DNA from: Gammaproteobacteria bacterium HGW-Gammaproteobacteria-1
GTDB taxonomy: Bacteria; Pseudomonadota; Gammaproteobacteria; Thiohalomonadales; Thiohalomonadaceae
Assembly: GCA_002840095.1 (NCBI GenBank)
Contig: PGZL01000015.1
Span: 25,757-74,876 of the forward strand
Length of the DNA stretch: 49,120 bases
Direction: 5' to 3'
Positions 39,865 to 48,877 of this stretch are shown here, piece after piece; position 1 is the stretch's first letter, and every line of letters starts with the position of its first letter. The position numbers and the translations under genes are program-made. The notes below the pieces were generated by a model that was not told the DNA's origin, searched no databases, and saw only the letters and a program-made list of their open reading frames with translations.

Positions 39865-40524
39865 ATGCGTTTGTCCGCTTCCGCCGTCGGGGCCGGAGGG
39901 TTCAAGATGCTGTTCATCTCCACGCTGGTCATCACCCTGACCGGCGGCATTTCGCTATTGCCGGTGCTGCGCAGCGTGATCCGCGTCGGCCGCGACACCG
40001 CTTCGCATCCGGCGGATGTCCGCGTGGTGCTGGTGCCCGGGGTGCGGCTGCGCCGGGGCGAAATCGGCGCGGACTTCCAGTGCCGGCTGGAGCGGGCGCT
40101 GGCGCTGCGCGCCGACGGCGCCGCGCAGCTGGTACTGCTGGGCGGCGTGACCGGTACCGCCGATATCAGCGAGGCGGCCAAGGGATATGAATATCTGCGT
40201 GGCCGCGGCATCGCCGACAGCGCGATGCAGCTGGAAGAGCGTTCGCGCCACACGCTGGAGAATCTGCGCCATGCCCGCGCGCTGCTGGGCATGGACACGC
40301 CCGTCACCATCGTCTCCAATCGCTATCACCTGGCGCGCCTCGGCATCATGGCCACCGGCCTGGGCATGCCCCATCGGCTGTGTGCCGCCGAGGCGGACTG
40401 GCGCTGGTCGCCCGCACTGGCGGGGCATCTGCTGCGTGAAGCGTTTTACGTGCACTGGTATCTCACCGGTAGCCGGTGGGCGCGGCTGACCCGTGATCGG
40501 GCCAGTCAGGCGCGCATCAGCTGA
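39865..40524 (+). CDS. YdcF/ElyC-like DUF218 family protein
   Basis: A 219-residue protein with an N-terminal hydrophobic segment (about residues 13-36) and a DUF218 domain (VRVVLVPGVRLRRGE, then ERSRHTLENLRHAR and SNRYHLARLGIMA). YdcF binds SAM and ElyC affects envelope biogenesis; substrate is unknown. The ATG at 39865 follows GGGGGA. Longer starts would run into the tRNA. It has its own space between tRNA-Val and the polyene promoter, so it may not be part of that operon. Confidence 0.85.
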   Translation: MRLSASAVGAGGFKMLFISTLVITLTGGISLLPVLRSVIRVGRDTASHPADVRVVLVPGVRLRRGEIGADFQCRLERALALRADGAAQLVLLGGVTGTADISEAAKGYEYLRGRGIADSAMQLEERSRHTLENLRHARALLGMDTPVTIVSNRYHLARLGIMATGLGMPHRLCAAEADWRWSPALAGHLLREAFYVHWYLTGSRWARLTRDRASQARIS

Positions 40525-40536
40525 ACGCGCCGCCGA

Positions 40537-40564
40537 TTGAGATCAGGGGGAGAACCTATATAAT
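40537..40564 (+). promoter_or_regulatory. Strong sigma70-type promoter of the polyene operon
   Basis: TTGAGA (40537-40542; five of six consensus bases) and TATAAT (40559-40564; perfect) are 16 bases apart. It lies 84 bases before the ACP gene. No other strong promoter is seen before 49120, so it probably drives the whole overlapping gene set. Confidence 0.75.
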
Positions 40565-40648
40565 TCCCCGACCTCGCTCCGGGATATCTCCCTTGCGCCA
40601 CGGCGTAGCGATCCGTAACCCAGTAATGCAATACGAAGGATGCTGAAT

Positions 40649-40918
40649 ATGTCCGAGCTGACCCCGTTGGAACTGGAAGTGGGGCATCTGATAGTAGACA
40701 CCTTGAATCTGGAGGATGTCTCCGCGGCCGATATCGAGGCGGATGCGCCGCTGTTTCGCGAGGGGCTGGGGCTGGACTCCATTGATGCGCTGGAGCTGGC
40801 GCTGGCCATCTCCCGCCACTACGGCTTTCAGCTGCGTTCCGATGACGAAAACAATGCGCGAATTTTCTCCTCGCTGCGCGCACTCGCCGCACATATCGCC
40901 GGCCATCGTGTGAAATGA
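40649..40918 (+). CDS. Acyl carrier protein of the aryl polyene cluster
   Basis: An 89-residue ACP. The phosphopantetheine serine is S44 in LGLDSIDALELA. AAGGA sits eight bases before the ATG at 40649; an ATG nine bases earlier overlaps that ribosome site and is less likely. It would carry the growing polyene chain. Aryl polyene clusters usually encode two ACPs (ApeE, ApeF); only this one is in the window. Its stop overlaps the next start (ATGA). Confidence 0.93.
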   Translation: MSELTPLELEVGHLIVDTLNLEDVSAADIEADAPLFREGLGLDSIDALELALAISRHYGFQLRSDDENNARIFSSLRALAAHIAGHRVK

Positions 40919-41526
40919 TGCCGGCGCGCCGCGCCTCCCTGCTGTTGCTGATCGCGTATCCCTGTTCAGTGCATTACGGCGTGGTCAGCAATGACTACCG
41001 GCCGGCGGTGATCGTGATCGCCGCGGCCGCGGCATTGCTGGCGGGGCAGCGGGCCCACGGCTACCGCTGGTTGCCCGCCCTGGCCGCCGTGCTGGCAGTG
41101 GCGGTGGCGGCGTTGGCCGTAACCGATCACTTCGATTTGATGATCATTCCGCCCCTGCTGATCTATTTCGGCCTGGCCGCCGTCTTTGCGCTGACCCTGC
41201 TGCCGGGGCGGCAGGCATTGGTGACGCGCATTGCGACGTTGCTGGACGGCGAGCCCGATGCCGCAGTGCGGCGCTACACCCGCCGGGTGACCGCCGCATG
41301 GGCGGTGTTTCTGTTGCTGCTGGGCGCATGCAGCGTGTGGCTGGCCTGCTGCGGTACGCGCGAGGCCTGGTCGCTGTTCACCAATCTCTACGGTTACCTG
41401 CTGATACTCGGCTTTTTCCTCGGCGAATTCCTGCTGCGGCGCCGCTGCCTGCCGCAGGTGCCGCGGCGCAGCTTCGCCGGATTCCTGGCTGCCATGGCGC
41501 GGCTCGATCGCAGGTCGCTGCGGTGA
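40915..41526 (+). CDS. COG4648 membrane protein (ApeG-like)
   Basis: A 203-residue integral membrane protein with about five or six hydrophobic helices (for example LLLLIAYPCSVHYG, LLIYFGLAAVFALTLLPG and LYGYLLILGFFLGEFLLRR). Membrane proteins of this group occupy the same place, after the ACPs and before the AMP-ligase, in aryl polyene clusters. The biochemical role is unknown. Two adjacent ATGs (40915, 40918) are possible starts. It overlaps both neighbours by one to four bases. Confidence 0.85.
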   Translation: MMPARRASLLLLIAYPCSVHYGVVSNDYRPAVIVIAAAAALLAGQRAHGYRWLPALAAVLAVAVAALAVTDHFDLMIIPPLLIYFGLAAVFALTLLPGRQALVTRIATLLDGEPDAAVRRYTRRVTAAWAVFLLLLGACSVWLACCGTREAWSLFTNLYGYLLILGFFLGEFLLRRRCLPQVPRRSFAGFLAAMARLDRRSLR

Positions 41527-42869
41527 TGAGGGATGAAGCACTGCTGCCGCTGACCTCCCACGGGGAGCAGGAGATCATCGCCTGGCATGGCGGGCGAGCC
41601 GTCACCACGGCGGAATTTCTCGCCCAGGCGGCGGCGCTGGCCGCGGCCCTGCCCGGCGCCGGGCAGGCGGTGAACCTGTGCGAAGACCGCTACCTGTTCC
41701 TGCTGGCCTTCACGGCCTTGCTGATGCGCGGGCAGGCCAACCTGCTTCCGCCCAACCGTGCGCCACGGGTGGTGGAGGAGGTGGTCGCGGCCTATCCCGG
41801 CAGCTATTGCCTGGTGGACCGTCCCCATGGGGCGCTGGCGGTGCAGCAATTTACCGTCGCCGTGCCGGCTGGCCAGGGTGAGGGCGCGCCGATCCGCGCC
41901 ATACCGGAAGATCAGTTGGCGGCCATCATCTTCACCTCGGGCAGCACGGGCGCGCCGCGTCCCCACCACAAATACTGGGGCGAGCTGGTGCGCGGCATGG
42001 AGCGCGGGCGTGAACGTTTCGTATTGCATGCCCTGCAAGGCGGCACGCTGGTGGCCACGGTGCCGCCGCAGCATATGTACGGTCTCGAATTCACCATTCT
42101 CTTTCCGTTGCTGAACGGCCTGACGCTGCACGGCGGCCGACCCTTTTATCCGGAAGATCTGCGCCGGGCGCTGGCGGATGTCCCCGGACCGCGCGTGCTG
42201 GTGACCACCCCCGTGCATCTGCGCGCCTGCGTCGCCGCGGGACTGGCATGGCCGCCGGTGGCGCTGATCCTGTGCGCCACCGCGCCGCTGAGCGCGGCGG
42301 CGGCGGCGGAGGCCGAAGCCGCCTTCGGCTGTCCGGTGCAGGAGATCTATGGTTGTACCGAAACCGGTGCCATCGCCACCCGCCGCACGGTGGCGGGGCC
42401 GCGCTGGCAGCCCTACGGCGGCGTGCGCCTGCACTGCAACGACGGAGTTTGCCGGGCCGAGGCCGACTTTCTGCGCGGCGCCGTTCCGCTGAACGATGTG
42501 ATCGAACTGCACGCCGACGGCTTCGTCCTGCTGGGCCGCGACAGCGACATGGTCAACATCGCGGGCAAGCGCGCCTCGCTGGGCGATCTCACCCATCGTC
42601 TGCTCGACATTCCCGGCGTGGAGGACGCGGCGCTGATCGTGCAGGACGAGGGGAACGAACGGGGCGGGCGGCTGTGCGCGGTGGTGGTCGCGCCGCAGCT
42701 GACCGAACAGGCGATACTCGACGCCCTGCGCCCCGGCCTCGACGCGGTGTTCATGCCGCGTCCGCTGTATCGGGTGGCGCGCCTGCCGCGCAACGAATCC
42801 GGCAAGTTGCCGCGGGCGGAACTGCTGGCGCTGCTTGAGCAGCTGCGGAGGGGCGATGGAGTACAGTGA
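41526..42869 (+). CDS. AMP-dependent acyl ligase (ApeH-like)
   Basis: A 447-residue ANL-superfamily adenylating enzyme, shorter than typical acyl-CoA ligases. The ATP-binding IIFTSGSTGAPRPHHK is at residues 134-149, YGCTETG and the LLGRDSDMVNIAGKR hinge follow, and the C-terminal catalytic lysine is K427 in NESGKLPRAEL. In aryl polyene pathways the equivalent activates the aromatic starter acid and loads it on the ACP. Its start overlaps the previous stop (TGATG), and its end overlaps the next gene by 14 bases. Confidence 0.92.
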   Translation: MRDEALLPLTSHGEQEIIAWHGGRAVTTAEFLAQAAALAAALPGAGQAVNLCEDRYLFLLAFTALLMRGQANLLPPNRAPRVVEEVVAAYPGSYCLVDRPHGALAVQQFTVAVPAGQGEGAPIRAIPEDQLAAIIFTSGSTGAPRPHHKYWGELVRGMERGRERFVLHALQGGTLVATVPPQHMYGLEFTILFPLLNGLTLHGGRPFYPEDLRRALADVPGPRVLVTTPVHLRACVAAGLAWPPVALILCATAPLSAAAAAEAEAAFGCPVQEIYGCTETGAIATRRTVAGPRWQPYGGVRLHCNDGVCRAEADFLRGAVPLNDVIELHADGFVLLGRDSDMVNIAGKRASLGDLTHRLLDIPGVEDAALIVQDEGNERGGRLCAVVVAPQLTEQAILDALRPGLDAVFMPRPLYRVARLPRNESGKLPRAELLALLEQLRRGDGVQ

Positions 42870-43158
42870 GGACTGCATCGTCGCGGCGACGCATCCCACC
42901 CTGCCGGGACATTTCCCCGGCCATCCCATTGTGCCCGGCGTGGTGCTGCTCGATCACGTGCTGGCCGCGCTGGTGCGCTGGCAGCCGACGGCGGTGGTGA
43001 GCGTGCTGCCGCAGGTCAAGTTCATCGAGCCGCTGCTGCCGGAGCAGCCCTTCACCATCGCGCTGCGCAGCGATCGCCCCGGCCGTCTGCGCTTCGAATG
43101 CCTGCGCGCCGGCCGCTGCATCGCCGGCGGCATCCTCCAGCTGGCGGCGGACCGCTGA
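42856..43158 (+). CDS. Hotdog-fold dehydratase-like protein (ApeI-like)
   Basis: A 100-residue single hotdog domain. HFPGHPIVPGVVLLDHV at residues 19-35 is the FabA/FabZ-type active-site segment with H19. In the characterised pathway ApeI pairs with ApeP as a dehydratase; a partial ApeP-like gene lies at 48874. GGAGGGG gives a very strong ribosome site inside the end of the ligase gene. Confidence 0.88.
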   Translation: MEYSEDCIVAATHPTLPGHFPGHPIVPGVVLLDHVLAALVRWQPTAVVSVLPQVKFIEPLLPEQPFTIALRSDRPGRLRFECLRAGRCIAGGILQLAADR

Positions 43159-43160
43159 CC

Positions 43161-44048
43161 ATGGCGGCAGGCTGGCAGGGACAGAGTGAGCGCGGTTCGC
43201 CCTGGGCGCTGCGGTTGATACTGTGGATTGCGCTGCACATAGGGCGCGGCGCGGCACGCGTTCTGCTCTATCCCATCACCTTTTACTTCCTGCTCAACGG
43301 CCGCACGGCGCGCAATGCCTCGCGCGACTATTTGACGCGCATATTCGGCCGTGCACCGACGCTGGCGGAGCGGATACGCCATATCCATTGTTTCGCCGCC
43401 ACCATCCTGGACCGCGTGTATTTTCTCAGCGGCCAGTTCGATCGCTTCGATGTCCGGCTGCACGGCGTCGAAGTCATTCAGGCCCGGGCCGGTACGGGCG
43501 CGCTCCTGCTCAGTGCCCATGTGGGCAGCTTCGATGCGTTGCGCGCGCTCGGGGTGGAACAGCGCGGGCTGCCCATCAAGGTGCTGATGTTTCCCGATCA
43601 CAACGGCTTCATCACCGCCTTGCTGCATACACTGAATCCGGCACTGCTGGAAACCATCATCCCGCTGGGCGGCATCGATACCCTGTTGCGGGTGCAGGAG
43701 GCGGTGACGCAGGGCGAGATGGTCGGCATGCTCGGCGATCGGGTGGCGGCCGGCGGCAAGACCGTGAGCTGTGATTTTCTCGGCGCCCCGGCGCCTTTTC
43801 CGGTCGGTCCGGCGCAGCTGGCCGCCGTGCTGCGCGTGCCGGTGATCCTGGTGTTCGGTTTGTATCGCGGCGGCAACCGCTACGACCTGTATTTCGAAAC
43901 GTTCGACGCCGTCCTGCCGCAGGGACGGCGGGAACGGGAGGCGGCGCTGGGGCAGTGGACCCAGGCCTATGCCGCGCGGCTGGAGCACCATGTGCGCATC
44001 GCACCCTACAACTGGTTCAATTTCTATGACTTCTGGCCACAGGATTGA
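43161..44048 (+). CDS. Lysophospholipid acyltransferase-like protein (LPLAT/LpxL type)
   Basis: A 295-residue membrane-associated acyltransferase with a hydrophobic N-terminal helix (about residues 17-45) and the catalytic HX4D motif HVGSFD (H120, D125). In aryl polyene clusters such enzymes occur alone (ApeD) or fused behind a glycosyltransferase (ApeJ). Here it sits at the ApeJ position without a glycosyltransferase half. It may attach the polyene to a lipid anchor. The ATG is two bases after the preceding stop. Confidence 0.9.
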   Translation: MAAGWQGQSERGSPWALRLILWIALHIGRGAARVLLYPITFYFLLNGRTARNASRDYLTRIFGRAPTLAERIRHIHCFAATILDRVYFLSGQFDRFDVRLHGVEVIQARAGTGALLLSAHVGSFDALRALGVEQRGLPIKVLMFPDHNGFITALLHTLNPALLETIIPLGGIDTLLRVQEAVTQGEMVGMLGDRVAAGGKTVSCDFLGAPAPFPVGPAQLAAVLRVPVILVFGLYRGGNRYDLYFETFDAVLPQGRREREAALGQWTQAYAARLEHHVRIAPYNWFNFYDFWPQD

Positions 44049-44601
44049 GTGCGTCGTTCTGGCCGCGCTGCTGTCGCTGGCCTGCCTGCCCGCGGCTGCG
44101 CAATGGGATGCCGCGGCGCTGCTGGCGTCACTGGCGCGCAGCGGGCCGGAACGCATCGCCTATAGCGAAACCCGTCGCCTGGCCTATCTCGATGCGCCCC
44201 TCACCAGCCGCGGCGAACTGGAATTCCGTCCGCCGGACTGGTTGCGGCGCAGCGTGCAGGGCAGCGGCGACAGCTATGTCATCAGCGACGACCAGTTGCA
44301 CATCACCAGCGGCGGCGGCGATCGTATCGTGATGCTGGATGTGCACCCGGGCCTGCGTGCCTTCGCCGAATCATTGCGCGCCACGCTGGCCGGCGATCTG
44401 GCCCGGCTGCAACGGTTCTTTCTGCTGGAGCTGCACGGCGATGAGAGCAGCTGGCGGCTGCTGCTGCGGCCCCGCGACAGCGAGGTGGCGGCCCTGATCC
44501 AGTCCATCGAGCTGAGCGGCGCGCAGGCGCGTCTGCAGCGCATCGAAACCCGCGAGGCCGGCGGCGACGTCACGGTGACCGAATTGCAGGCCGCGCCGTG
44601 A
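44026..44601 (+). CDS. LolA-like outer membrane carrier protein (ApeL-like)
   Basis: A 191-residue exported protein. The signal peptide (VVLAALLSLACLPAAAQ) ends near residue 26, and the rest resembles LolA-fold carriers of polyene clusters (FRPPDWLRRS, LQRFFLLELHGDE, SWRLLLRPRD). It presumably ferries the acylated product across the periplasm. The ATG at 44026 overlaps the acyltransferase end by 23 bases and has no clear Shine-Dalgarno sequence, so it depends on coupling. It overlaps the next gene by four bases (GTGA). Confidence 0.85.
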   Translation: MTSGHRIECVVLAALLSLACLPAAAQWDAAALLASLARSGPERIAYSETRRLAYLDAPLTSRGELEFRPPDWLRRSVQGSGDSYVISDDQLHITSGGGDRIVMLDVHPGLRAFAESLRATLAGDLARLQRFFLLELHGDESSWRLLLRPRDSEVAALIQSIELSGAQARLQRIETREAGGDVTVTELQAAP

Positions 44602-46895
44602 TCCGGCGCATCCCGCCCGCGCTGCTGCTGTGGCTGCTGCTGCTCGGCGGCGGCCTGTGGTTCATCGCCGCCCGCGTCACGGTGGTGAGTGACATGGCGC
44701 AGTTTCTGCCGCGCGAGGACAGTCTGGAGCAGGCGCTGCTGCTCGACGCGCTGCGCGAGGGTCCGGCGTCGCGCCTGATCATCGTCGGCCTGGGCGGGAC
44801 GCAGGATGCGGCGCAACTGGCCGCCGCCAGCCGCCGGCTGGCGGAGCGCCTGCGCGACGACGGGCGCTTCCTGCGCGTGGCCAACGGTCCGCTGGCGCTG
44901 CCCGCCGTCGAGCGCGAGCGCTGGTTCGCCTACCGTTATCTGCTCACGCCGTCGGCGCCCGATGCCTTTGCCGCCACCGGCCTGCGCCGGGCACTGACCT
45001 CGCGCCTGGCGGAACTGGCGGCGCCGCTGCCGCCGCTGGACAAGGCCTATTTGCCCGCCGATCCGCAGGCCGCGTTCCGCCGCCTGCTGGCGGGGTGGGG
45101 CGAGGGTAATGCGCCGCCGCTGCACCATGGCGTCTGGTTCGCGGCGGACGGCAGCCTGGCCCTGCTGCTGCTGGAGACGCGCGCCGGCGGCCTCGATCTC
45201 GATGCGCAGGAGGCGGCGCGCGCGGCGGTGCTGGCTGCCGTCGAGCCGGAAGTCTCGGTACTGTTGAGCGGTCCCGGCATCATTGCCGCGGCGTCGCGCG
45301 ACACCATACGCGATGAGGTGCGCTGGCTGAGCACGCTGGCCACCGCGGTGATGCTGGCGATATTGTTCGCGGCCTATCGCAGCCTGCGCCTGCTGCTGCT
45401 CAGTGCCCTGCCGTTGCTGACCGCGGCGGTGGCGGCGGTGGCCGTCACCGCGCTGGTCTTTGGTTCGGTACACGGTATCACCCTGGCCTTCGGCATTACG
45501 CTGCTCGGCGTCGCCATCGACTATCCACTGCATCTGTTCAGTCACCTGCGTGAGCATGAGAGTGCGCGTCACACCCTGTGGCGCATCTGGCCGACGCTGC
45601 GCCTGGGTGTGCTCAGCAGTGCGGTCGGTTACCTGGCCATGGCCCTGAGTCCGTTTCCGGGCCTGGCGCAGCTGGCGCTGTTTACGGTGAGCGGGCTGGT
45701 GAGTGCGGCGCTGACGGTGCGCTGGGTGCTGCCGCCCCTGTTGTCCACGGTGCCGGAGGTGCATGTGCCGCGGAGGGCGGGGGGGCGGCGTAGCGGCCGC
45801 GGCCTGTGGCTGCTGTCCGGGCTGATCGCCGGCGCGACCGCTTATCTGCTGGCGAGCCCGCGCAGCTTGCTGGAAACGGAACTGTCCGCCCTGAGTCCCG
45901 TGCCGCCGGCGGTGCGGGAGCTCGATGCGCAGCTGCGCCGGGCGGTGGGGGCGCCGGACGTCAGTCGTCTTGTGCTGCTGGAAGGGCGCGACCGGGAGGA
46001 GGTGCTGCAACACAGTGAGGCACTGGCGCCGGCGCTGGAACATCTGCGCAGCGCCGACGTGCTTGGCGGGTATGGTCTGCCTTCCGCCTACCTGCCCTCG
46101 GCAGCAACCCAGCAGGCGCGCCGTGCCGGTCTGCCCGCCGCGGATGAACTGGCGACGCAGGTGGCGGCGGCGCAACAGGGCCTGCCGTTTCGCGCCGGCC
46201 TGTTCGAACCCTTTGTGCGCGATGTGGCGGCCAGCCGCGAACTGGTGCCGCTGACGCCGGAGGCGGTGGCCGATACCCTGATCGGGGCGCGGCTGGCGGC
46301 CCTGCTGCGGCCGCACCGGGACGGCTGGCTGGGGCTGGTGCCCTTGCATGAGGTGCGCGACGAGGCGGCGCTGGTGCAGTGGGCCGCGCAGTCGTCGCAG
46401 CCGCTGCGCTACATCAATCTGCGCCAGGCCACGGATCGGCTGGTGGAGCGCTTTCTGGCCGGGGCCGGGATCTACCTGCTGGCCGGGCTGGGCCTGATCC
46501 TGCTGCTGCTGTGGGCAGGGCTGCGCGATCTGCGCCGGGTGTTCCGCGTGGCCCTGCCGGTGCTGGCGGCGGTGGCGGTGACGGCGGCGCTGCTGCACGG
46601 CTTCGGCGTGCGCCTGTCCCTGTTCCATCTGGTGGCCCTGCTGCTGGTCCTGGGGCTGGGCATCGATTACGGCCTGTTCTTCGCCCGCGACGACGGCGGG
46701 GAGGAGCGGGCGCGCACCGGCCATGCGGTGGCCGTGTGCGCTATCTCCACCGCCAGCGTATTTGCTATTCTCGCCCTCTCGCAAATTCCGCTGCTGCATG
46801 CGACCGGTCTCACGGTCGCCCTCGGCGTGACGCTCAGTTACGGATTTGCCCGATTTGTCAGGCGCGGCGCTGCCGGCAGCCACAGGCCGGAATAG
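44598..46895 (+). CDS. MMPL/RND-type exporter (ApeM-like)
   Basis: A 765-residue transporter with two RND halves, each with one N-terminal helix, a large periplasmic loop and a five-helix bundle. The proton-relay Asp-Tyr motifs are at LLGVAIDYPLHLFSH and LGLGIDYGLFFARDD. It starts with GTG overlapping the LolA-like stop. The likely role is export of the polyene lipid from the inner membrane, handing it to the LolA-like carrier beside it. Confidence 0.92.
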   Translation: MIRRIPPALLLWLLLLGGGLWFIAARVTVVSDMAQFLPREDSLEQALLLDALREGPASRLIIVGLGGTQDAAQLAAASRRLAERLRDDGRFLRVANGPLALPAVERERWFAYRYLLTPSAPDAFAATGLRRALTSRLAELAAPLPPLDKAYLPADPQAAFRRLLAGWGEGNAPPLHHGVWFAADGSLALLLLETRAGGLDLDAQEAARAAVLAAVEPEVSVLLSGPGIIAAASRDTIRDEVRWLSTLATAVMLAILFAAYRSLRLLLLSALPLLTAAVAAVAVTALVFGSVHGITLAFGITLLGVAIDYPLHLFSHLREHESARHTLWRIWPTLRLGVLSSAVGYLAMALSPFPGLAQLALFTVSGLVSAALTVRWVLPPLLSTVPEVHVPRRAGGRRSGRGLWLLSGLIAGATAYLLASPRSLLETELSALSPVPPAVRELDAQLRRAVGAPDVSRLVLLEGRDREEVLQHSEALAPALEHLRSADVLGGYGLPSAYLPSAATQQARRAGLPAADELATQVAAAQQGLPFRAGLFEPFVRDVAASRELVPLTPEAVADTLIGARLAALLRPHRDGWLGLVPLHEVRDEAALVQWAAQSSQPLRYINLRQATDRLVERFLAGAGIYLLAGLGLILLLLWAGLRDLRRVFRVALPVLAAVAVTAALLHGFGVRLSLFHLVALLLVLGLGIDYGLFFARDDGGEERARTGHAVAVCAISTASVFAILALSQIPLLHATGLTVALGVTLSYGFARFVRRGAAGSHRPE

Positions 46896-46901
46896 ATATC
46901 C

Positions 46902-48092
46902 ATGTCGTTCGAACCGCTCCTGCTCAGCGCATACAGCACAGTCAGCGCCCTCGGCCACGGCCGTGCTTCGGCACTGGCCGCCCTGCGCGCGGGGCGCAGC
47001 GGCCTGCGTCCCTGCGATTATGACGAGGCCGGCCTGGATACCTGGATCGGCCGCGTCGACGGCGTGGAGGACGTGGCACTGCCCGCCGCGCTGGCCCCAT
47101 TCGACTGCCGCAACAACCGCCTGGCCGCCCTCGGTCTGGAAAGCGACGGCTTCGCCGCCGCCGTGGCGGCGGCGCGGGCGCGCTATGGTGCGGCACGCAT
47201 CGGCGTGTTCATCGGCACCAGCACCTCGGGCATCGAGGCCACCGAGCAGGCCTACCGCCGGCGCGGCGGCACCGAAGGCCCCCTGCCGGCGTCCTTCGAT
47301 TACCGTCACACCCACAACACCTTTTCCAGCGCCGATTTCACCCGCCGCTATCTCGGCCTGGAGGGACCGGCCCTGGTGATCTCCACCGCCTGTTCCTCCA
47401 GCGCCAAGGTGTTCGCCACCGCCAGCCGCCACATCCGTGCCGGCTGGTGCGATGCGGCGGTGGTGGGCGGCGTGGACAGTCTCTGCCTTACCACGCTGTA
47501 CGGCTTCAATTCCCTGGAGCTGGTTTCGCACCAGCCCTGCCGGCCGTGGGATGCGGCGCGCGACGGCATCAGCATCGGCGAGGCCGCCGGTTTCGCCCTG
47601 CTGGAGCGTCCGGCCGGGCGCGACGGCGTGGCCCTGCTGGGCTACGGCGAAAGCAGCGACGCCTATCACATGTCGACGCCGCACCCGGAGGGCGAGGGGG
47701 CGCTGCTGGCCATGCGCGCCGCCCTGGACTGCGCCGGGCTGGAGCCTGGACAGGTGGACTACATCAACCTGCACGGCACCGCCACGCCGTCCAATGACCG
47801 GGCCGAGGATCGCGCGGTGACGCGCCTGTTCGGCACGGCGGTGCCGTGCAGCTCCACCAAGGGCTGGACCGGACACACCCTGGGCGCCGCCGGCATCACC
47901 GAGGCCGTGTTCGGCTGTCTTGCCGTGGAGCAGGGGCTGATGCCGGGCAGCCTCAATACCGGGCAAATCGATCCGCAGCTGTCGGCACCGCTGCTGCGCG
48001 AGACGGTGCAGCGCCCGGTGCGGGTGGTGATGAGCAACTCCTTCGGCTTCGGCGGCAGCAACTGCGCCCTGATCCTGGGACGGCAGCCATGA
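46902..48092 (+). CDS. Beta-ketoacyl-ACP synthase (ApeO-like)
   Basis: A 396-residue KAS II-type condensing enzyme with an intact triad: C164 in STACSSSAK, H291 in LHGTATPSND and H325 in GWTGHTLGAAG. The GFGGSNC loop is at the C-terminus. It extends the polyene chain, presumably as a heterodimer with the chain-length-factor-like product of the next gene. It starts six bases after the exporter stop and overlaps the next gene by four bases (ATGA). Confidence 0.95.
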   Translation: MSFEPLLLSAYSTVSALGHGRASALAALRAGRSGLRPCDYDEAGLDTWIGRVDGVEDVALPAALAPFDCRNNRLAALGLESDGFAAAVAAARARYGAARIGVFIGTSTSGIEATEQAYRRRGGTEGPLPASFDYRHTHNTFSSADFTRRYLGLEGPALVISTACSSSAKVFATASRHIRAGWCDAAVVGGVDSLCLTTLYGFNSLELVSHQPCRPWDAARDGISIGEAAGFALLERPAGRDGVALLGYGESSDAYHMSTPHPEGEGALLAMRAALDCAGLEPGQVDYINLHGTATPSNDRAEDRAVTRLFGTAVPCSSTKGWTGHTLGAAGITEAVFGCLAVEQGLMPGSLNTGQIDPQLSAPLLRETVQRPVRVVMSNSFGFGGSNCALILGRQP

Positions 48093-48877
48093 TGCGCGTG
48101 AACATCGAGAGCATCGGCCTGGTGGCGCCGGGCCTGCCGGGCTGGGAGGCGGCGCAGGAGGTGTTGCGTGGTGAGCGTGCGCTGGAAGCGGAGAGCGCGC
48201 CGGTGTTCCGGCCGACCTTGCTGCCGCCCAACGAGCGGCGCCGCACCACGGCATTGATCAAGCTGGCCTTGCAGACCGCCGAGGACGCGCTGGCGCGCAG
48301 CCGCCATCCCATGGCCGAACTGGCCTCGGTGTTCGTGTCGGCGGAAGGGGATGGCGAGATCGTCGATCGCATCTGCACTGCGCTGACGCTGCCCGATCGG
48401 CCGGTTTCGCCCACCCATTTTCACAACTCGGTGCACAACGCACCGGCCGGTTACTGGGCCATCGCCAGCGGATCGCAGCGCTTCTCCACCAGCCTGGCGG
48501 CGGGCGCCGATTCCTTCGCCGCCGGTCTGCTCGAGGCGGCGGCGGTGGCGGCGCTGGAGCAGGTGCCGGTGATGTTGCTGGCCTACGACTACGCGTTGCC
48601 GCCGGCCCTGGCGGGGCGCGGCTACGTCGATGCGGTGTTCGGCGTGGCGATGATCCTGACGGCGGACGAGGCGCCGGGCCTGACCCCGCTGAGCCTGGAG
48701 CTGGCGACCGGCAGCGCCGTGCCGCCCCCGTTGCCGCCGGAACTGGCGGTGCTGCGCGCGCACAATCCCGCGGCGGCGGCGCTGCCGCTGCTGACCGCGC
48801 TGGCGCGCCGCGGCTCCGCGACATTGACGCTGCCCTGCCACGACGGGCAGACCCTGCGCCTCGGTATCGAAAGATGA
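48089..48877 (+). CDS. Beta-ketoacyl synthase chain length factor-like protein (ApeC-like)
   Basis: A 262-residue truncated thiolase-fold protein of the N-terminal ketoacyl-synthase-like group (HFHNSVHNAPAGYWAIASG, STSLAAGADSFAAGLLEAA). No cysteine sits at the expected nucleophile place and no C-terminal His motifs exist, so it is non-catalytic. Such proteins pair with the KS and set chain length. A second ATG at 48092 is an equal start. Stop overlaps the next start (ATGA). Confidence 0.88.
   Translation: MMRVNIESIGLVAPGLPGWEAAQEVLRGERALEAESAPVFRPTLLPPNERRRTTALIKLALQTAEDALARSRHPMAELASVFVSAEGDGEIVDRICTALTLPDRPVSPTHFHNSVHNAPAGYWAIASGSQRFSTSLAAGADSFAAGLLEAAAVAALEQVPVMLLAYDYALPPALAGRGYVDAVFGVAMILTADEAPGLTPLSLELATGSAVPPPLPPELAVLRAHNPAAAALPLLTALARRGSATLTLPCHDGQTLRLGIER

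Noticed and set aside
44274-48254. Minus-strand open frame of 1326 codons across the polyene genes
   Set aside because: Extremely Arg/Gln/His-rich antisense of four well-supported plus-strand genes.
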